Below, piece by piece: positions 48,479-58,300 of a stretch of DNA of 64,000 bases. Within the stretch, counting starts at the first letter, position 1; the number at the start of each line of letters is the position of its first letter. The notes under the pieces were generated by a model. It ran no database searches and was not told the DNA's origin. It was given only the letters and a program-made list of their open reading frames with translations. Both the position numbers and the translations under genes were made by a program. Location of the stretch: NCBI GenBank assembly GCA_039818345.1, contig JBCBUC010000004.1, positions 1-64,000 of the forward strand, given 5' to 3'. The stretch comes from Parvularcula sp039818345 (GTDB lineage Bacteria > Pseudomonadota > Alphaproteobacteria > Caulobacterales > Parvularculaceae).

Positions 48479-50479
48479 TCACCTCACTGGCGGGCCATTT
48501 TCGTAGGCGTCCCAAACATCTTTTCGGAACCCCGGGGGCGGCTGCGTCGGGCGCGCCTCAATCACGATGACATCGCGGCTGACCCGGCCATGTCGGTCGG
48601 TCGCCGTGACGGTCGCGGCGTGCACACCCATCGGCAAATCCTCTGGCAGTTGGGCGCGCCACAGATGCATGCTGCGATCGGCGAACCGGCCTTGCGGCTG
48701 CGGTGCTGCAGGGCCGAAACTGTTGGCCCGGAAGCTTTCAAAGCCTTGGTTACGGCGTTGGCCGGAGCGGCTTTCATAAGCATACCGCGCAACCGAGAGC
48801 TGGCGCTGCATCGCGAATGGATCCGACCATTCCGTGCCGACGCGGGAGGTTTCGCCCTCGGCCTCTTGTGTACGGATCATCGGAATTGTCCGACCGGCAA
48901 GGGTTAAGGTTGCTTTGGTTTCGGTGGAGCCCGCCCAAATATTGGCCGTGATGTAGGTACCACGGCGCAGGTCCGTCGGCGTGATCGTCTTGACGTCTGG
49001 GAGGTCGTTGATGCTGAGAGGCGGCACCGGGTCGCGCTGGTTTTTTGGTGTGTTGCTCCAACGAATGATTTGGTTGGCCCAACTTCTAAAGGCCGGGGTG
49101 TTGACCGAGAGCCACATGCTCCGTTCACGGCCAACATTGGCGCCGTGGTAGGTCTCAACAAACCGGGCTCCATCAAAATCGAGATCCAACCATCCCTTGG
49201 GCGCGCCCATACGCTGTAGGGCCATCGGTGTGCCGTGCACATCAAAATCACCTGTATACCAAGAGCCCGACCCCGCGCCGGCAATGATATGCCTGAAGGG
49301 CAGGCTTTCGACATTCACCTGCTCTTTCCAGTCCGCATAGCGATCACCGGGTGAAAAGTTGGCGATTGTGTGGGTGTGGCCTGAAAGCGATAAGGCAGGC
49401 CGGTCGCCAAGGAGCGCGTAGAGATCGTTCACGTTGTCGGTTTGATGCTGGGCTGAATCCATATCGACAAAACTGACAAAGGGGATGTGATGCGCGATGA
49501 CGATGCGCTTGTCCTGCGGGGTGAGCGCGAGAAGGTTCTCAACAAACGCCATCTGTTCAGCGGTGATGCGGGCGTTATACTTTTTCTCCTTGTCGAGAAC
49601 ACAGAAGGCGCGGCCCTCAAGTTCTGCATCCTCTGCCGTACAAGGATAAACGACGTTGTCGAGAATGATGAAAACGGCATCACCAATCTCAAATGCGTAG
49701 TAATTGGGTCCCCAGAGGGTGCGCCAGCTGTCAGCGCTGTCCTCATCAAAATCAGCGTCAAAGTCGAAATCATGGTTGCCATGAACCCACCATTGGGGTG
49801 CCTTCAGTGTCCCAATGATTTCGGACATGCGCGGGAGTAGGCCGAGGTCGTCACCCATAACGTCCCCCACCGCGAGGGCGCAATCCACTTGGTCTTCGCG
49901 GTCAAGAAGATTGTCGACTGTGCTATCGCGGAAATAGCCGATCTCTTGGTTAGCGTAGGTCTGGGTATCGCCAAGAACGGCGCAGCTGAATTGCGCTGTG
50001 CTGTTCACGTCGATCAATGGAAAGTTGATCGCCGCTGGTAAAGGGCCTGTCGGTGCGAGGCCGCCAAAACGAAACTCCTTGGGCGAACCATTGGGTTTGT
50101 GCTGATAGGAAAACTGCGGAACCCAGTTGTCGTTGTGGGGCACTTGGTAACCGGAGGGTTGGATCACGAAGACCGCCATGTCGTCTCGTTTTGGAAGCGC
50201 GTAGCGGCCATTGTCATCTGTCAGCACGACATCCATGCCGTTCGACACCTTCACACCGGGGACGCCTGGCTCTGCCCCATCCTGTGTGCCGTTGCGGTTG
50301 CGATCGTTGAACACAACCCCGGTCGCTTGATCGCCGCCGCTTCCCGCGCCGCGCACCACTTCGGGGGAGCCGCGGTAATCCTCAAAAAGAGGTTCGTTTG
50401 ATGAAAGCTGCGGATAGCCCGTGGTCTCACAGCCAATGAGCACCAAGGCTGAAAGCGCGAGCAGAAGATAGCGGATCAT
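48479..50479 (-). CDS. Calcineurin-like phosphoesterase lipoprotein with N-terminal SdrD/CNA-B-like domain
   Basis: The 666-residue protein has a lipoprotein signal (LLALSALVLIGC, C17 lipid-modified). Residues about 50-110 form an SdrD-B/CNA-B-like beta domain (GVVFNDRNRNGTQDGAEPG... and LTDDNGRYALP). The metallophosphatase core has GDTQTYAN, GDVMGD, GNHDFD, HHIPF and GHTHT, which supply the two-metal site, and a beta-rich C-terminal domain of metallophosphoesterase type completes it. It probably dephosphorylates a substrate in the periplasm or at the cell surface. It stands alone, leftward. Confidence 0.9.
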   Translation of the reverse strand: MIRYLLLALSALVLIGCETTGYPQLSSNEPLFEDYRGSPEVVRGAGSGGDQATGVVFNDRNRNGTQDGAEPGVPGVKVSNGMDVVLTDDNGRYALPKRDDMAVFVIQPSGYQVPHNDNWVPQFSYQHKPNGSPKEFRFGGLAPTGPLPAAINFPLIDVNSTAQFSCAVLGDTQTYANQEIGYFRDSTVDNLLDREDQVDCALAVGDVMGDDLGLLPRMSEIIGTLKAPQWWVHGNHDFDFDADFDEDSADSWRTLWGPNYYAFEIGDAVFIILDNVVYPCTAEDAELEGRAFCVLDKEKKYNARITAEQMAFVENLLALTPQDKRIVIAHHIPFVSFVDMDSAQHQTDNVNDLYALLGDRPALSLSGHTHTIANFSPGDRYADWKEQVNVESLPFRHIIAGAGSGSWYTGDFDVHGTPMALQRMGAPKGWLDLDFDGARFVETYHGANVGRERSMWLSVNTPAFRSWANQIIRWSNTPKNQRDPVPPLSINDLPDVKTITPTDLRRGTYITANIWAGSTETKATLTLAGRTIPMIRTQEAEGETSRVGTEWSDPFAMQRQLSVARYAYESRSGQRRNQGFESFRANSFGPAAPQPQGRFADRSMHLWRAQLPEDLPMGVHAATVTATDRHGRVSRDVIVIEARPTQPPPGFRKDVWDAYENGPPVR

Positions 50480-50558
50480 GAGCGGTCTCCCCCGGACAGC
50501 GGATGGCGGCCCATTAGCGGATGGCTGCCAGTCTGTCGCCCTCCCAGATCACTAAGGT

Positions 50559-51437
50559 TTAACGAGTCGGAACAGGCGCTTCACCTTTGTAATCATAAAA
50601 GCCGCGCCCAGCTTTTTTACCAAGCCATCCCGCCTCAACATATTTCACAAGCAATGGGCACGGACGGTATTTTGAATCCGATAGACCTTCGTAAAGTACT
50701 TGCATGATCGACAGGCAGGTATCGAGGCCTATAAAATCAGCAAGCTGAAGAGGGCCCATGGGGTGGTTGGCGCCGAGCTTCATGCCCGTGTCGATGGCCT
50801 CCACCGTGCCAACGCCTTCATAGAGCGTGTAGATCGCTTCGTTGATCATCGGCATGAGGATGCGGTTGACGATAAAGCCGGGGAAGTCCTCTGACACGGC
50901 CATCACTTTTTCGAGCCGCTCAACAATCGACTGGGCGGCTTCGAAGGTGTCTTGGCTGGTCGCGATGCCGCGGATCACCTCGACGAGCTTCATCACCGGC
51001 ACAGGGTTCATGAAATGAAGGCCGATGAAGCGGTCAGGACGATCGGTCACCGCGGCGAGCGCTGTGATGGAGATCGATGAGGTGTTCGTGGCGATAAGCG
51101 CTTCGGGCTTCAGCACCTCACAGATGTCGCGGAAGATCGTTTTCTTGAGCTCGATGTTTTCGGTGGCGGCCTCAATCACCAGGTCACAGGTCTCAAGATC
51201 CTGGGCCGTTGGCGCGGGCAGAATTTGGGCGAGCGCGGCACTCTTCGTCTCATCGGTGATGCGGCCTTTGTTCACCTGGCGACCCATATTGCCGTCAATC
51301 AAGTCAATCGCCTGGCCGATGGCCGCCTCTTGGACGTCGTGGAGACGAACCCCATAGCCTGCCAGCGCAAAGACATGAGCAATCCCGCCGCCCATCTGAC
51401 CTGCACCAATCACCCCCACCGTCTTGATCTCTGTCAT
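50559..51437 (-). CDS. 3-hydroxybutyryl-CoA dehydrogenase
   Basis: The 292-residue enzyme oxidises a (S)-3-hydroxyacyl-CoA with NAD(P). It has the Rossmann motif GAGQMGGG (from residue 11), EAATENIELKKTIFRDI (catalytic-region glutamate), NTSSISITALA, GLHFMNPVPVMKLVEVI and the C-terminal domain NHPMGPLQLADFIGLDT. Length and motifs match Hbd/PaaH type, not the large FadB fusion. It could serve PHB, butyrate or phenylacetate metabolism; the neighbourhood gives no preference. Confidence 0.94.
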   Translation of the reverse strand: MTEIKTVGVIGAGQMGGGIAHVFALAGYGVRLHDVQEAAIGQAIDLIDGNMGRQVNKGRITDETKSAALAQILPAPTAQDLETCDLVIEAATENIELKKTIFRDICEVLKPEALIATNTSSISITALAAVTDRPDRFIGLHFMNPVPVMKLVEVIRGIATSQDTFEAAQSIVERLEKVMAVSEDFPGFIVNRILMPMINEAIYTLYEGVGTVEAIDTGMKLGANHPMGPLQLADFIGLDTCLSIMQVLYEGLSDSKYRPCPLLVKYVEAGWLGKKAGRGFYDYKGEAPVPTR

Positions 51438-51497
51438 TGCCGACCTTTTTCTTGTTTTCCCCTCAGAGTGTGCGCCTGTCTTCGCGGCGGTGCAATA

Positions 51498-52442
51498 TCA
51501 CGAAGGGATGGCGATAAAGAGGAACAGCAAAAGCGTGATCAGTCCACAGAGTGATCCGATGCCAACGAGCGCCGTGACGCCGCCGCGCCACTGACCGTAG
51601 ACATTGGAAAGCACGATCGATGCAACCGCTGACGGAAGGCCTGTAAAGAGCATCGCGGCCGCGGTGGCGTCGGGATCATTGGTGAACAACCAAACAAGCC
51701 CGCCCGTCACCAAGGGGAAGACCACAAGCTTCATGGGAATGAGAAAAAGTGGGGCTTTCATCCCGCCAAGCTTGCCCTTGGCGATGATGTCGACGATGCT
51801 GAGCCCCAAAACAAAAAGACCGATCGGCCCGACAACGCGGGACATGAAGCCCAAGAGCTGGGACAGGGGCTCGGGCACCGGCACATCGAAGACGGATGCG
51901 GCCAACCCCAAGAGCGTGCCTATGATAATGGGGTTTTTGAAGGCGCGCCCGATCGCGCCCACGACGCTTTGAACGAGCCTTTCCGCAGCGCCGTCGCCCT
52001 CCGGCCAGGTCATCAGTGCCGTACCGATAGCAAAGACAAATGTTCCCTCAAAGATGATGAGCATAAAGAAGGGCGCGGTCCATTGGGGAACGGCGAGGGC
52101 AATCGGTATACCGAGAAAAATTGCGTTGCCGCAGGTTGAGGTAAAAACTGCCGCGCCTGCTTCTCGCACCGTGAGACCGAGAAAGCTTCGGCTTATAACA
52201 AAGGCGGCCCCGGCCGTGACGGCGAGGCCAATGAGATAAGCTGAACCCATCCCCAGAAGAATATCGGTGGGCGGATCGCTTTGGCGAAGAAAGTCAAACC
52301 CCGCGACCGGCATGGCGACCAAGAACACAAACCGGCTGAAACGCCGTGCGTCCTCAGCGTCAAAAAGGCGAAGTCCGCGGACAAGAGCACCAAGGGCGAT
52401 GGTTCCAAAAAGCGGAACCAGAAGAACAGCAAGGGAGGGCAT
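51498..52442 (-). CDS. AEC (auxin efflux carrier)-family transporter
   Basis: The 314-residue protein has about ten helices and the family features: N-terminal LVPLFGTIALGALVRGL, STCGNAIFLGIPIALA in the first half, and LFTGLPSAVASIVLSNVYG in the last third. AEC/MdcF-type carriers move malonate, malate or other organic acids across the inner membrane. Start at 52442 (MPSLAVL) is preferred over 52460. No substrate clue is adjacent. Confidence 0.88.
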   Translation of the reverse strand: MPSLAVLLVPLFGTIALGALVRGLRLFDAEDARRFSRFVFLVAMPVAGFDFLRQSDPPTDILLGMGSAYLIGLAVTAGAAFVISRSFLGLTVREAGAAVFTSTCGNAIFLGIPIALAVPQWTAPFFMLIIFEGTFVFAIGTALMTWPEGDGAAERLVQSVVGAIGRAFKNPIIIGTLLGLAASVFDVPVPEPLSQLLGFMSRVVGPIGLFVLGLSIVDIIAKGKLGGMKAPLFLIPMKLVVFPLVTGGLVWLFTNDPDATAAAMLFTGLPSAVASIVLSNVYGQWRGGVTALVGIGSLCGLITLLLFLFIAIPS

Positions 52443-52513
52443 AGCCCGCTCGTAAGCCACTCTAACAGCGACGCAAGCCCTGTCGGCCCGAAACTATTGC
52501 CCTCGCCGTGATC

Positions 52514-52735
52514 TTAGCTCCCCCGCGTGATGACCCATTCGTCTTCACCAAGATTGTCCAAATGGTAGCTGATGAAGCTGTCAAGGTCGCTGCGTTTGCG
52601 TGACTTGGCGAGTTCACTGAGGACCTCACCAAGCAGGGCGTGCAACAGTGCATCCTCAGACTGTGCCTCATCGGCCTTTGCCGTCGCCACCGCGTTGGTG
52701 ATCAATTGCCTGGCAAGCGCTGTTTCTCCGGCCAT
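52514..52735 (-). CDS. Small acidic helical protein, unknown function
   Basis: The 73-residue product (MAGETALARQLITNAVATAK...) looks fully helical and has a distinctive C-terminus FISYHLDNLGEDEWVITRGS. Start at 52735 is chosen because the longer frame to 52852 adds Pro/His/Arg-rich residues unlike the rest. No family is recognised. It has natural codon use but is short, so support is moderate. The 287 bases between it and the DUF2794 gene hold no convincing gene. Confidence 0.5.
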   Translation of the reverse strand: MAGETALARQLITNAVATAKADEAQSEDALLHALLGEVLSELAKSRKRSDLDSFISYHLDNLGEDEWVITRGS

Positions 52736-53022
52736 ATCTCGTTCCGCTGCTGATCCTGGGTGGCCGACCCTGCCCGCCTGCCACGCCTTGGACAATTGAG
52801 CTGGCACAAAGACATGGAATTGATCAGGAAGGTGGTGGCCAGACGCAGACAAGCCCTCGGGGGGCTGGGGGGCGAGATGTTCCGAAGGCTAGGATCGATC
52901 CTGCGCCTGGCCGTGAAGAAGGATCGCAGGGGATTGCGGCCTCAATGTGGACCCAATGGGGCGTCTCAGCGTTCTCGTGCAGGACCCTTGTTCTGTCGCG
53001 GTTTTGGACTAGCGTTGTCGGT

Positions 53023-53358
53023 ATGAGTATGACGATCCAAGGCCAATCGCGGCCGAGCGCCTCTGTCTATTTTAACCGCCGCGAGCTTGATCGCCTGCTG
53101 CTGCTCTATGGGTTCTTTGTCGCCAAGGGCGATTGGAAGGACTACGCGATCGACGATTTGGCCGATCGGGCGGTGTTTTCGGTGTTCCGCCGTGCCGCCG
53201 AGGCGCCTCTTTACCGGATCGAGAAGCAGCCAAAACTGGCTAAACGACAGGGTGCATGGTCGGTGGTGTCGATGGGAGGCCAAGTCCTCAAACGCGGGCA
53301 CGACCTCGATCAGGTTCTCAAAGTCTTCGATGCCAAGCGCTTGAAGGTGGTGTGCTAA
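53023..53358 (+). CDS. DUF2794-domain protein
   Basis: The 111-residue protein matches the alphaproteobacterial DUF2794 family almost end to end: VYFNRRELDRLLLLYGFFVA, WKDYAIDDLADRAVFSVFRRAAEAPLYRIEK, and LKRGHDLDQVLKVF. The function is unknown. The family is nearly confined to alphaproteobacteria and so helps to place the organism. The ATG at 53023 or the next one at 53029 is the start; the longer frame to 52945 is not DUF2794-like. A hairpin terminator follows. Confidence 0.88.
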   Translation: MSMTIQGQSRPSASVYFNRRELDRLLLLYGFFVAKGDWKDYAIDDLADRAVFSVFRRAAEAPLYRIEKQPKLAKRQGAWSVVSMGGQVLKRGHDLDQVLKVFDAKRLKVVC

Positions 53359-53361
53359 AAA

Positions 53362-53387
53362 AAGCCCCGGCGCTTGGGCCAGGGCTT
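53362..53387 (+). terminator. Terminator between DUF2794 and BI-1 genes
   Basis: AAGCCC (53362-53367) pairs with GGGCTT (53382-53387), with further partial pairing (CGG/GCC) inside, directly after the DUF2794 stop. An A-run lies to its left, so it can also serve as a terminator for the convergent BI-1 gene. Confidence 0.65.
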
Positions 53388-53417
53388 CTGTTTCAAACGG
53401 TGTTCGGTTGCGCAGCG

Positions 53418-54131
53418 TTAGTCGCGCATGATGCTGAGCAGGTTCAGCACGTGGATGAACAGCGTCACGAAGGTGCCGTAGAGAGCAAAGGCACCGAAAA
53501 TCGCGGCCCGCTCATTCGCTTCACCAGCACCCTGTTGGTAGAGGTTGCGGATCATCTGCGTCTCGTAGGCCGTGATGGCTGAGAACACGAGCACCACAGC
53601 CGCCGAAACCAAGAAGCTGATGAGCTCAGAGCCGAGAAAGAAGTTGACCACAATCGCGATCAGCAAGCCGACCGATGCCATAAACAAGAAACGGCCCCAA
53701 CCGGAGAGGTCTTTCTTGGTGGTGTACCCATAAAGGGACATCGCCATGAAGAGCGAGGCAGTGATGAAAAAGGCTTGGGCAACCATGCCTGCGAGCCCAA
53801 TACCCACATAGGTCGCAACGATCGGGCCAATCAAAAGGCCCCAGAGGCCGACATACGCTGCATAGGCGCCATAAGCGACCCCGCGGCTACCGCTCATGAT
53901 CAGTTTCGGCGCGAAAAAGCCTAGGCCAATCAGCGCAATAAACGGGATAAACCGAAGACCAAGGGCAAACTGAAGCGCCGCCTGGTTGGTTAGGAAGAAA
54001 AACGCAACCAGCGCCGTGCCAGCGATGCCGAGCGCCATATAGTTGTAAACGCCCAACATGTATTTGCGCAGGCCTTCGTCATAGGCGACCGCGCCGGTCT
54101 GTTCGCGATAAAGACGTTCCGTCTCAGACAT
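53418..54131 (-). CDS. Bax inhibitor-1/YccA-family membrane protein
   Basis: The 237-residue protein has seven hydrophobic helices after a short N-terminal segment with YMLGVYNYMALGIAGTALVA, and the family pattern FSAITAYETQMIRNLY near the last helix. Bacterial members can conduct Ca2+ in a pH-dependent way or modulate FtsH. The ATG at 54131 (MSETERL) has GAGGAGA upstream, preferred to 54161. Confidence 0.93.
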   Translation of the reverse strand: MSETERLYREQTGAVAYDEGLRKYMLGVYNYMALGIAGTALVAFFFLTNQAALQFALGLRFIPFIALIGLGFFAPKLIMSGSRGVAYGAYAAYVGLWGLLIGPIVATYVGIGLAGMVAQAFFITASLFMAMSLYGYTTKKDLSGWGRFLFMASVGLLIAIVVNFFLGSELISFLVSAAVVLVFSAITAYETQMIRNLYQQGAGEANERAAIFGAFALYGTFVTLFIHVLNLLSIMRD

Positions 54132-54379
54132 TCCAATCTCCTCATGTGCCGGGGGTTCCACGCACTTGGGCGTAACGTAATGGTCTCGCGCTCAGGTTCA
54201 ATCCTTGATGGCGGTTGATCGAGCTTACTTTCGCCGCATGTTGGCCGTGGCCTCATTCTTGCGGCGTCTCCACCAAGTTGTTGCGCTCGACCCCCTTCTC
54301 GGTAGGGTTCTGCTGCTTTTTGGATCGACCCGCTGCGGCTGAGACGGTGGGAGACTGCGTCCTTTGGGGGGACCGCGCT

Positions 54380-56923
54380 ATGCCTAAGCCTTGGTTTTTG
54401 AGTTTTTTGAGCCTCGGTCTTGCTGTGATGGCGGCGTCAACGCCCCTCGCTGTTGCCCAGGACGAGGGTGATGAGGAGAATGGCCTTCCCTCGATCGCCG
54501 AGGCGATGGACGGCATGGAGGCCGATGAAGGCTTCTTCCCGGTCTATAAGGATCCCGAGACGGGCGAGCTTTACCTCGAAATCGCGGAGGACCAGCTGGG
54601 CGAAGAATTCATCGCCTTCAATTATATTGAGAACAGCGTGCTCGAGGCCGGCGGTTTCCGCGGCGAGTACGGAACCCAGAGCATTCTTCGCTTTGATCGG
54701 CATTACGGCGACATCGAGGTGACCGAGGTCAACACGTCCTTTGTGTTCGACGAGGACAATCCAATCTCCCGCGCCGCCGACGCCAACATTTCCAACGCGA
54801 TTCTTACCAGCCTCGAGATCATCGCGATCACCGAAGGCGATGATGGCGATCGGCTGATCGTCAGTGCTGATGATCTTCTGCTCGATGAGACGCTGGCGAT
54901 CGTGCGGAGCTTGCCGAGCCCTTATTCAGGTCCCTTCGCCTTTGAGGTCGGCGACCTCACGCCCGCCACCAAGTTTGCGGAGGTGCGCAACTATCCTGAC
55001 AACATCGATTTCGTCGTCGATTATGTGTTCTTTAATCCGTACCCGTTCGGCGGTGGTTCAGAAGCCGTGACCGACGAACGCAGTGTCACCATCAAGGTGC
55101 AGCATTCCTTCATCGCGATGCCCGATGACGGCTACACACCGCGCCTGGATGACTACCGTGTTGGCTATTTCTTTGATCGCAAGACGAGCCTGACCAGTGA
55201 CGAAGCGGCTCCTTATCGTGACCTCATTCATCGCTGGCGCCTGGTGAAGAAAGATCCAGGAGCGGAGTTAAGCGATCCGGTGAAGCCCATCACGTGGTGG
55301 ATCGAAAACACCACCCCCCACGAATTGCGGCCAGCCATCCGCGAGGGTGTTTTGGCCTGGAACGAGGCGTTCGAGACCGCAGGCTTCTCCAACGCGATAG
55401 AAGTCAAAGTGCAACCCGATGATGCTGCGTGGGACGCGGGGGACATTCGCTATAATGTCCTTCGATGGTCGTCGTCGCCTATCCCACCTTTTGGTGGGTA
55501 CGGACCGAGCTTCACCAACCCGCGCACAGGAGAAATTCTGGGTGCGGACATTATGCTCGAGCTTAGCTATCTCTTCGCCTATGATCGCATCGTCACGACC
55601 TTTGATGGCTCGACGCAGCCATTCGCCATAGTTGACGAGGAACAAAAGCCCCGCGGCCATCACGAGCACCATTGCCATGCGGGAAGCGAGATGCGCCAAG
55701 GCATTCTCTTTGCTGCTGCGGCGCTCCAGGCGGCGGAAGCCCGGGAAGGCGATTGGGATGAGCTTGTCCGTCAGAGCCTTGTCAGCCTGATCATGCATGA
55801 GGTGGGTCACACGCTAGGGCTTCACCACAACATGAAGGCGTCGTCGCTTTATGGGCCCGACGAAATCCACGACCCCTCGATCACCCAAGGCGCGCCGACC
55901 GCGTCCGTGATGGATTATCTCGCGCCGAACCTTGCGCCAATTGGCGTGGAGCAGGGGGACTTCGACCACACGCGGCCTGGTAGTTATGATCTGTGGGCGA
56001 TCCGCTTTGGTTATGATCCTGACCTGGACGATCCTGCTGTCCGCGCCGAGCACCTCGCCAAATCCTCAGAACCTGGCCATGTTTTTGGCAATGATGCGGA
56101 CACCATGTGGTCGTCATGGTGGGGAATCGATCCGCGCACGAACGCGTTTGATATGTCAAGCGATCCTGTGAGCTACGCCATCGACCGGATCGAGCTTGTC
56201 CAAAGCGTCATTCCAGAATTGCTTCCAACCTATGAGGGCGAGGACAGCTATCAGGCTCTGCGCGATCGTTTCTACACAGCCTTGTTGCAACAAAGCCGGA
56301 TGGGGGTCGTGATGTCCCGTCAGATTGGCGGTGTCCATGTTGAGCGGGTTGATCCTGGGCAAGAGACAGACACTGTGCCTTTCAAGCCCGTACCGCGCGC
56401 CAAGCAACGCGAAGCAATGGATGCCTTGGCGACCTACATCTTCGCACCCGATGCGTTCGATATTCCCGCTGATCTTCTTCAGCACATCCAGTCACAGCGC
56501 CGCGGCTTCGATCACTTCCGCGGGACCGAGGATCCCAAAATCCATGCCTATGTTCTAGGCGCGCAACGGGGTGTGCTAGCCTATCTCATGAGTAGGACGG
56601 TTCTGACACGGATGGTCGATAGTGAGCTTTACGGTAATTCCTACTCGCCCACAGAAATGCTGCTTGAGCTTAACGAAGCGGTCTTTGGCCGTGATCTCGT
56701 CGGGGTGCCGAACGATTTTAGGAAAAACCTGCAAGTTGAGTATGTCCAGCGCCTGGTGGTGATGGCTTATGGCTACGGCTATCCGCCAGCGATCCAGTCT
56801 GCCGCGTTCGCGGCGGTCGAAGACATCCGCTCCCGCTTTACGATCATTCCGGACTTTTTCTTTCCGGCCGAAACCCGTGCCCACCGGGCGACCATCCGGA
56901 TGGAGCTGAGCTGGCTGAATTAA
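54380..56923 (+). CDS. Large exported zinc metalloprotease (DUF5117/metzincin type)
   Basis: The 847-residue protein has a signal peptide (LSLGLAVMAASTPLAVAQ) and an N-terminal DUF5118/5117-like half (about 30-330). The catalytic motif HEVGHTLGLHH (H473, E474, H477, G480, H483) is a metzincin HExxHxxGxxH, and SVMDYLAPN follows as a likely Met-turn (VMDY). The C-terminal part (about 620-847) is helical and unassigned. It should be a periplasmic or secreted peptidase. Start at 54380 puts the leader at the N-terminus; the frame extends back to 54215 without natural sequence. Its stop overlaps rsmB's by four bases. Confidence 0.88.
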   Translation: MPKPWFLSFLSLGLAVMAASTPLAVAQDEGDEENGLPSIAEAMDGMEADEGFFPVYKDPETGELYLEIAEDQLGEEFIAFNYIENSVLEAGGFRGEYGTQSILRFDRHYGDIEVTEVNTSFVFDEDNPISRAADANISNAILTSLEIIAITEGDDGDRLIVSADDLLLDETLAIVRSLPSPYSGPFAFEVGDLTPATKFAEVRNYPDNIDFVVDYVFFNPYPFGGGSEAVTDERSVTIKVQHSFIAMPDDGYTPRLDDYRVGYFFDRKTSLTSDEAAPYRDLIHRWRLVKKDPGAELSDPVKPITWWIENTTPHELRPAIREGVLAWNEAFETAGFSNAIEVKVQPDDAAWDAGDIRYNVLRWSSSPIPPFGGYGPSFTNPRTGEILGADIMLELSYLFAYDRIVTTFDGSTQPFAIVDEEQKPRGHHEHHCHAGSEMRQGILFAAAALQAAEAREGDWDELVRQSLVSLIMHEVGHTLGLHHNMKASSLYGPDEIHDPSITQGAPTASVMDYLAPNLAPIGVEQGDFDHTRPGSYDLWAIRFGYDPDLDDPAVRAEHLAKSSEPGHVFGNDADTMWSSWWGIDPRTNAFDMSSDPVSYAIDRIELVQSVIPELLPTYEGEDSYQALRDRFYTALLQQSRMGVVMSRQIGGVHVERVDPGQETDTVPFKPVPRAKQREAMDALATYIFAPDAFDIPADLLQHIQSQRRGFDHFRGTEDPKIHAYVLGAQRGVLAYLMSRTVLTRMVDSELYGNSYSPTEMLLELNEAVFGRDLVGVPNDFRKNLQVEYVQRLVVMAYGYGYPPAIQSAAFAAVEDIRSRFTIIPDFFFPAETRAHRATIRMELSWLN

Positions 56924-58296
56924 TCAGCGGGCTTGAGGAGCCGCGCGACAAAGAACCCGTCCATACCCCCTTGCTTGGCCAAGCGATGGGGCAGCGATCG
57001 AATGTCGCCATCCTTGTTCACCACCGGCAGCCCGCCGATTTCCTCGGTACTGATCGGATCACGGACCAGCCCCTCATGGCGGCGTAGGGCGTGAGCGATT
57101 TGTTCTTCACCCTCTTCGCGCAATAGCGAGCAGACGGCGTAAACAAGACGACCGCCCGGTTTGAGAAGGCCCAAGGCTTGATCAATCATCCGTGCTTGCA
57201 GCCTAACCAGATCAGGTACTTGGGTCTCTCTTGACGTCCACAGAAGATCCGGGTTCCGCCTAATTGTTCCTGTTGCGCTACAGGGCGCATCAAGAAGGAC
57301 ACCATCGGCCTTCTGCGGTGGGCTCCATTTGAGGATGTCTTCTTCCAAGACCGCCGCTGACAATTTTGTGCGTTCGAGATTTTCCCGCAACCGCTCAAGG
57401 CGAGGGCCGCTATGATCAGCGGCAAAGACGTCCGCGCCGGTTAAAGCGAGCTGCATTGTTTTCCCGCCCGGTGCTGCGCAAAGATCAAAAATGCGTTCAC
57501 CTGGCTGCGCCCGCAACACCGTCGCAGGCAGGGTCGCGGCAACGTCTTGCACCCAAAAATCACCCTCTTCAAACCCCGGAAGTTCCTGCACTCTCGTGCT
57601 TTCCATACGGATAGTTTGTGGTCCAACAAGCGTAAATGGCGTGTCACCAAGCGCCTTGGCCATCGTCTCTAAGTCTTTCGCGGTGATATCGAGCGGCGCT
57701 TCGTTGCGGTGCGCATCAGCGATGGCCGCTGCGGTTTTGGCGCCGTGGGTGCGGGCTAAGCTCCGCCAAAGCCAACCGGGTGTGTCAACGCGGGGCTCCA
57801 CGCCTTCGGCTTTTTTCGCGCCGGTTTCCGACAGCCGGCGCGCAACGGCGTTGACAAGGCCTTGATACCCTTTGGTTTCGACCCGCAGTTTTGCAAGCTC
57901 GACGGCTGACCAGGCGGCTGCGTGGGCTTCGGTCCCCATGAGGCAAAGTTGGGCCGCGGTGATCCGCAAGATATCGCGCAAATGGGTCTGCTTCGGTTTC
58001 AAGGGTTCGCGTAGGTAAGTGGCAATCACCTCGTCCAGTGTGCCGCGCCGTCGCAACGTGATCGATGCCAGCGCCCTGGTGAAGGCGCGATCGCTCCCCT
58101 CAAGCTCGCCAAACGAACGGCACTCCTCAAGGGCTTGATCGAGGGGCATGCCGCGTGAGGTCATGCGCAAAAGATCGAGCGCCGCATTCCGAGACGCGAT
58201 CCCCGGCGGAAGCGGCGGGCGCTCATCGTCCTGTTCGGCGCGTTTACTCCCCTTTGAGTCATCGCTACGATAAGGAGAGTTGGGTTGAGGCGACAT
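56920..58296 (-). CDS. rsmB: 16S rRNA m5C methyltransferase RsmB/Sun-family protein
   Basis: The 458-residue protein has an N-terminal NusB-like helical domain (about 30-170). The SAM-dependent domain has FDLCAAPGGKT, the PC motif DAPCSATGTIRRNPD and the second catalytic cysteine in YAVCSLLREEGEEQ. It methylates C5 of a cytosine in 16S rRNA (C967 in E. coli). Start at 58296 (MSPQPN) is only four bases from the divergent YbjN-like start, so its leader would lie inside that gene; no Shine-Dalgarno is visible. A longer frame to 58398 is less natural. Confidence 0.92.
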   Translation of the reverse strand: MSPQPNSPYRSDDSKGSKRAEQDDERPPLPPGIASRNAALDLLRMTSRGMPLDQALEECRSFGELEGSDRAFTRALASITLRRRGTLDEVIATYLREPLKPKQTHLRDILRITAAQLCLMGTEAHAAAWSAVELAKLRVETKGYQGLVNAVARRLSETGAKKAEGVEPRVDTPGWLWRSLARTHGAKTAAAIADAHRNEAPLDITAKDLETMAKALGDTPFTLVGPQTIRMESTRVQELPGFEEGDFWVQDVAATLPATVLRAQPGERIFDLCAAPGGKTMQLALTGADVFAADHSGPRLERLRENLERTKLSAAVLEEDILKWSPPQKADGVLLDAPCSATGTIRRNPDLLWTSRETQVPDLVRLQARMIDQALGLLKPGGRLVYAVCSLLREEGEEQIAHALRRHEGLVRDPISTEEIGGLPVVNKDGDIRSLPHRLAKQGGMDGFFVARLLKPAD

Positions 58297-58300
58297 AAGA

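Noticed and set aside
52760..53026. Plus-strand frame before the DUF2794 gene (basic, 70-90 residues)
   Set aside because: The sequence is Arg/Gly-rich and unlike a folded protein, has no clear ribosome site and overlaps the DUF2794 start. I could not support it.
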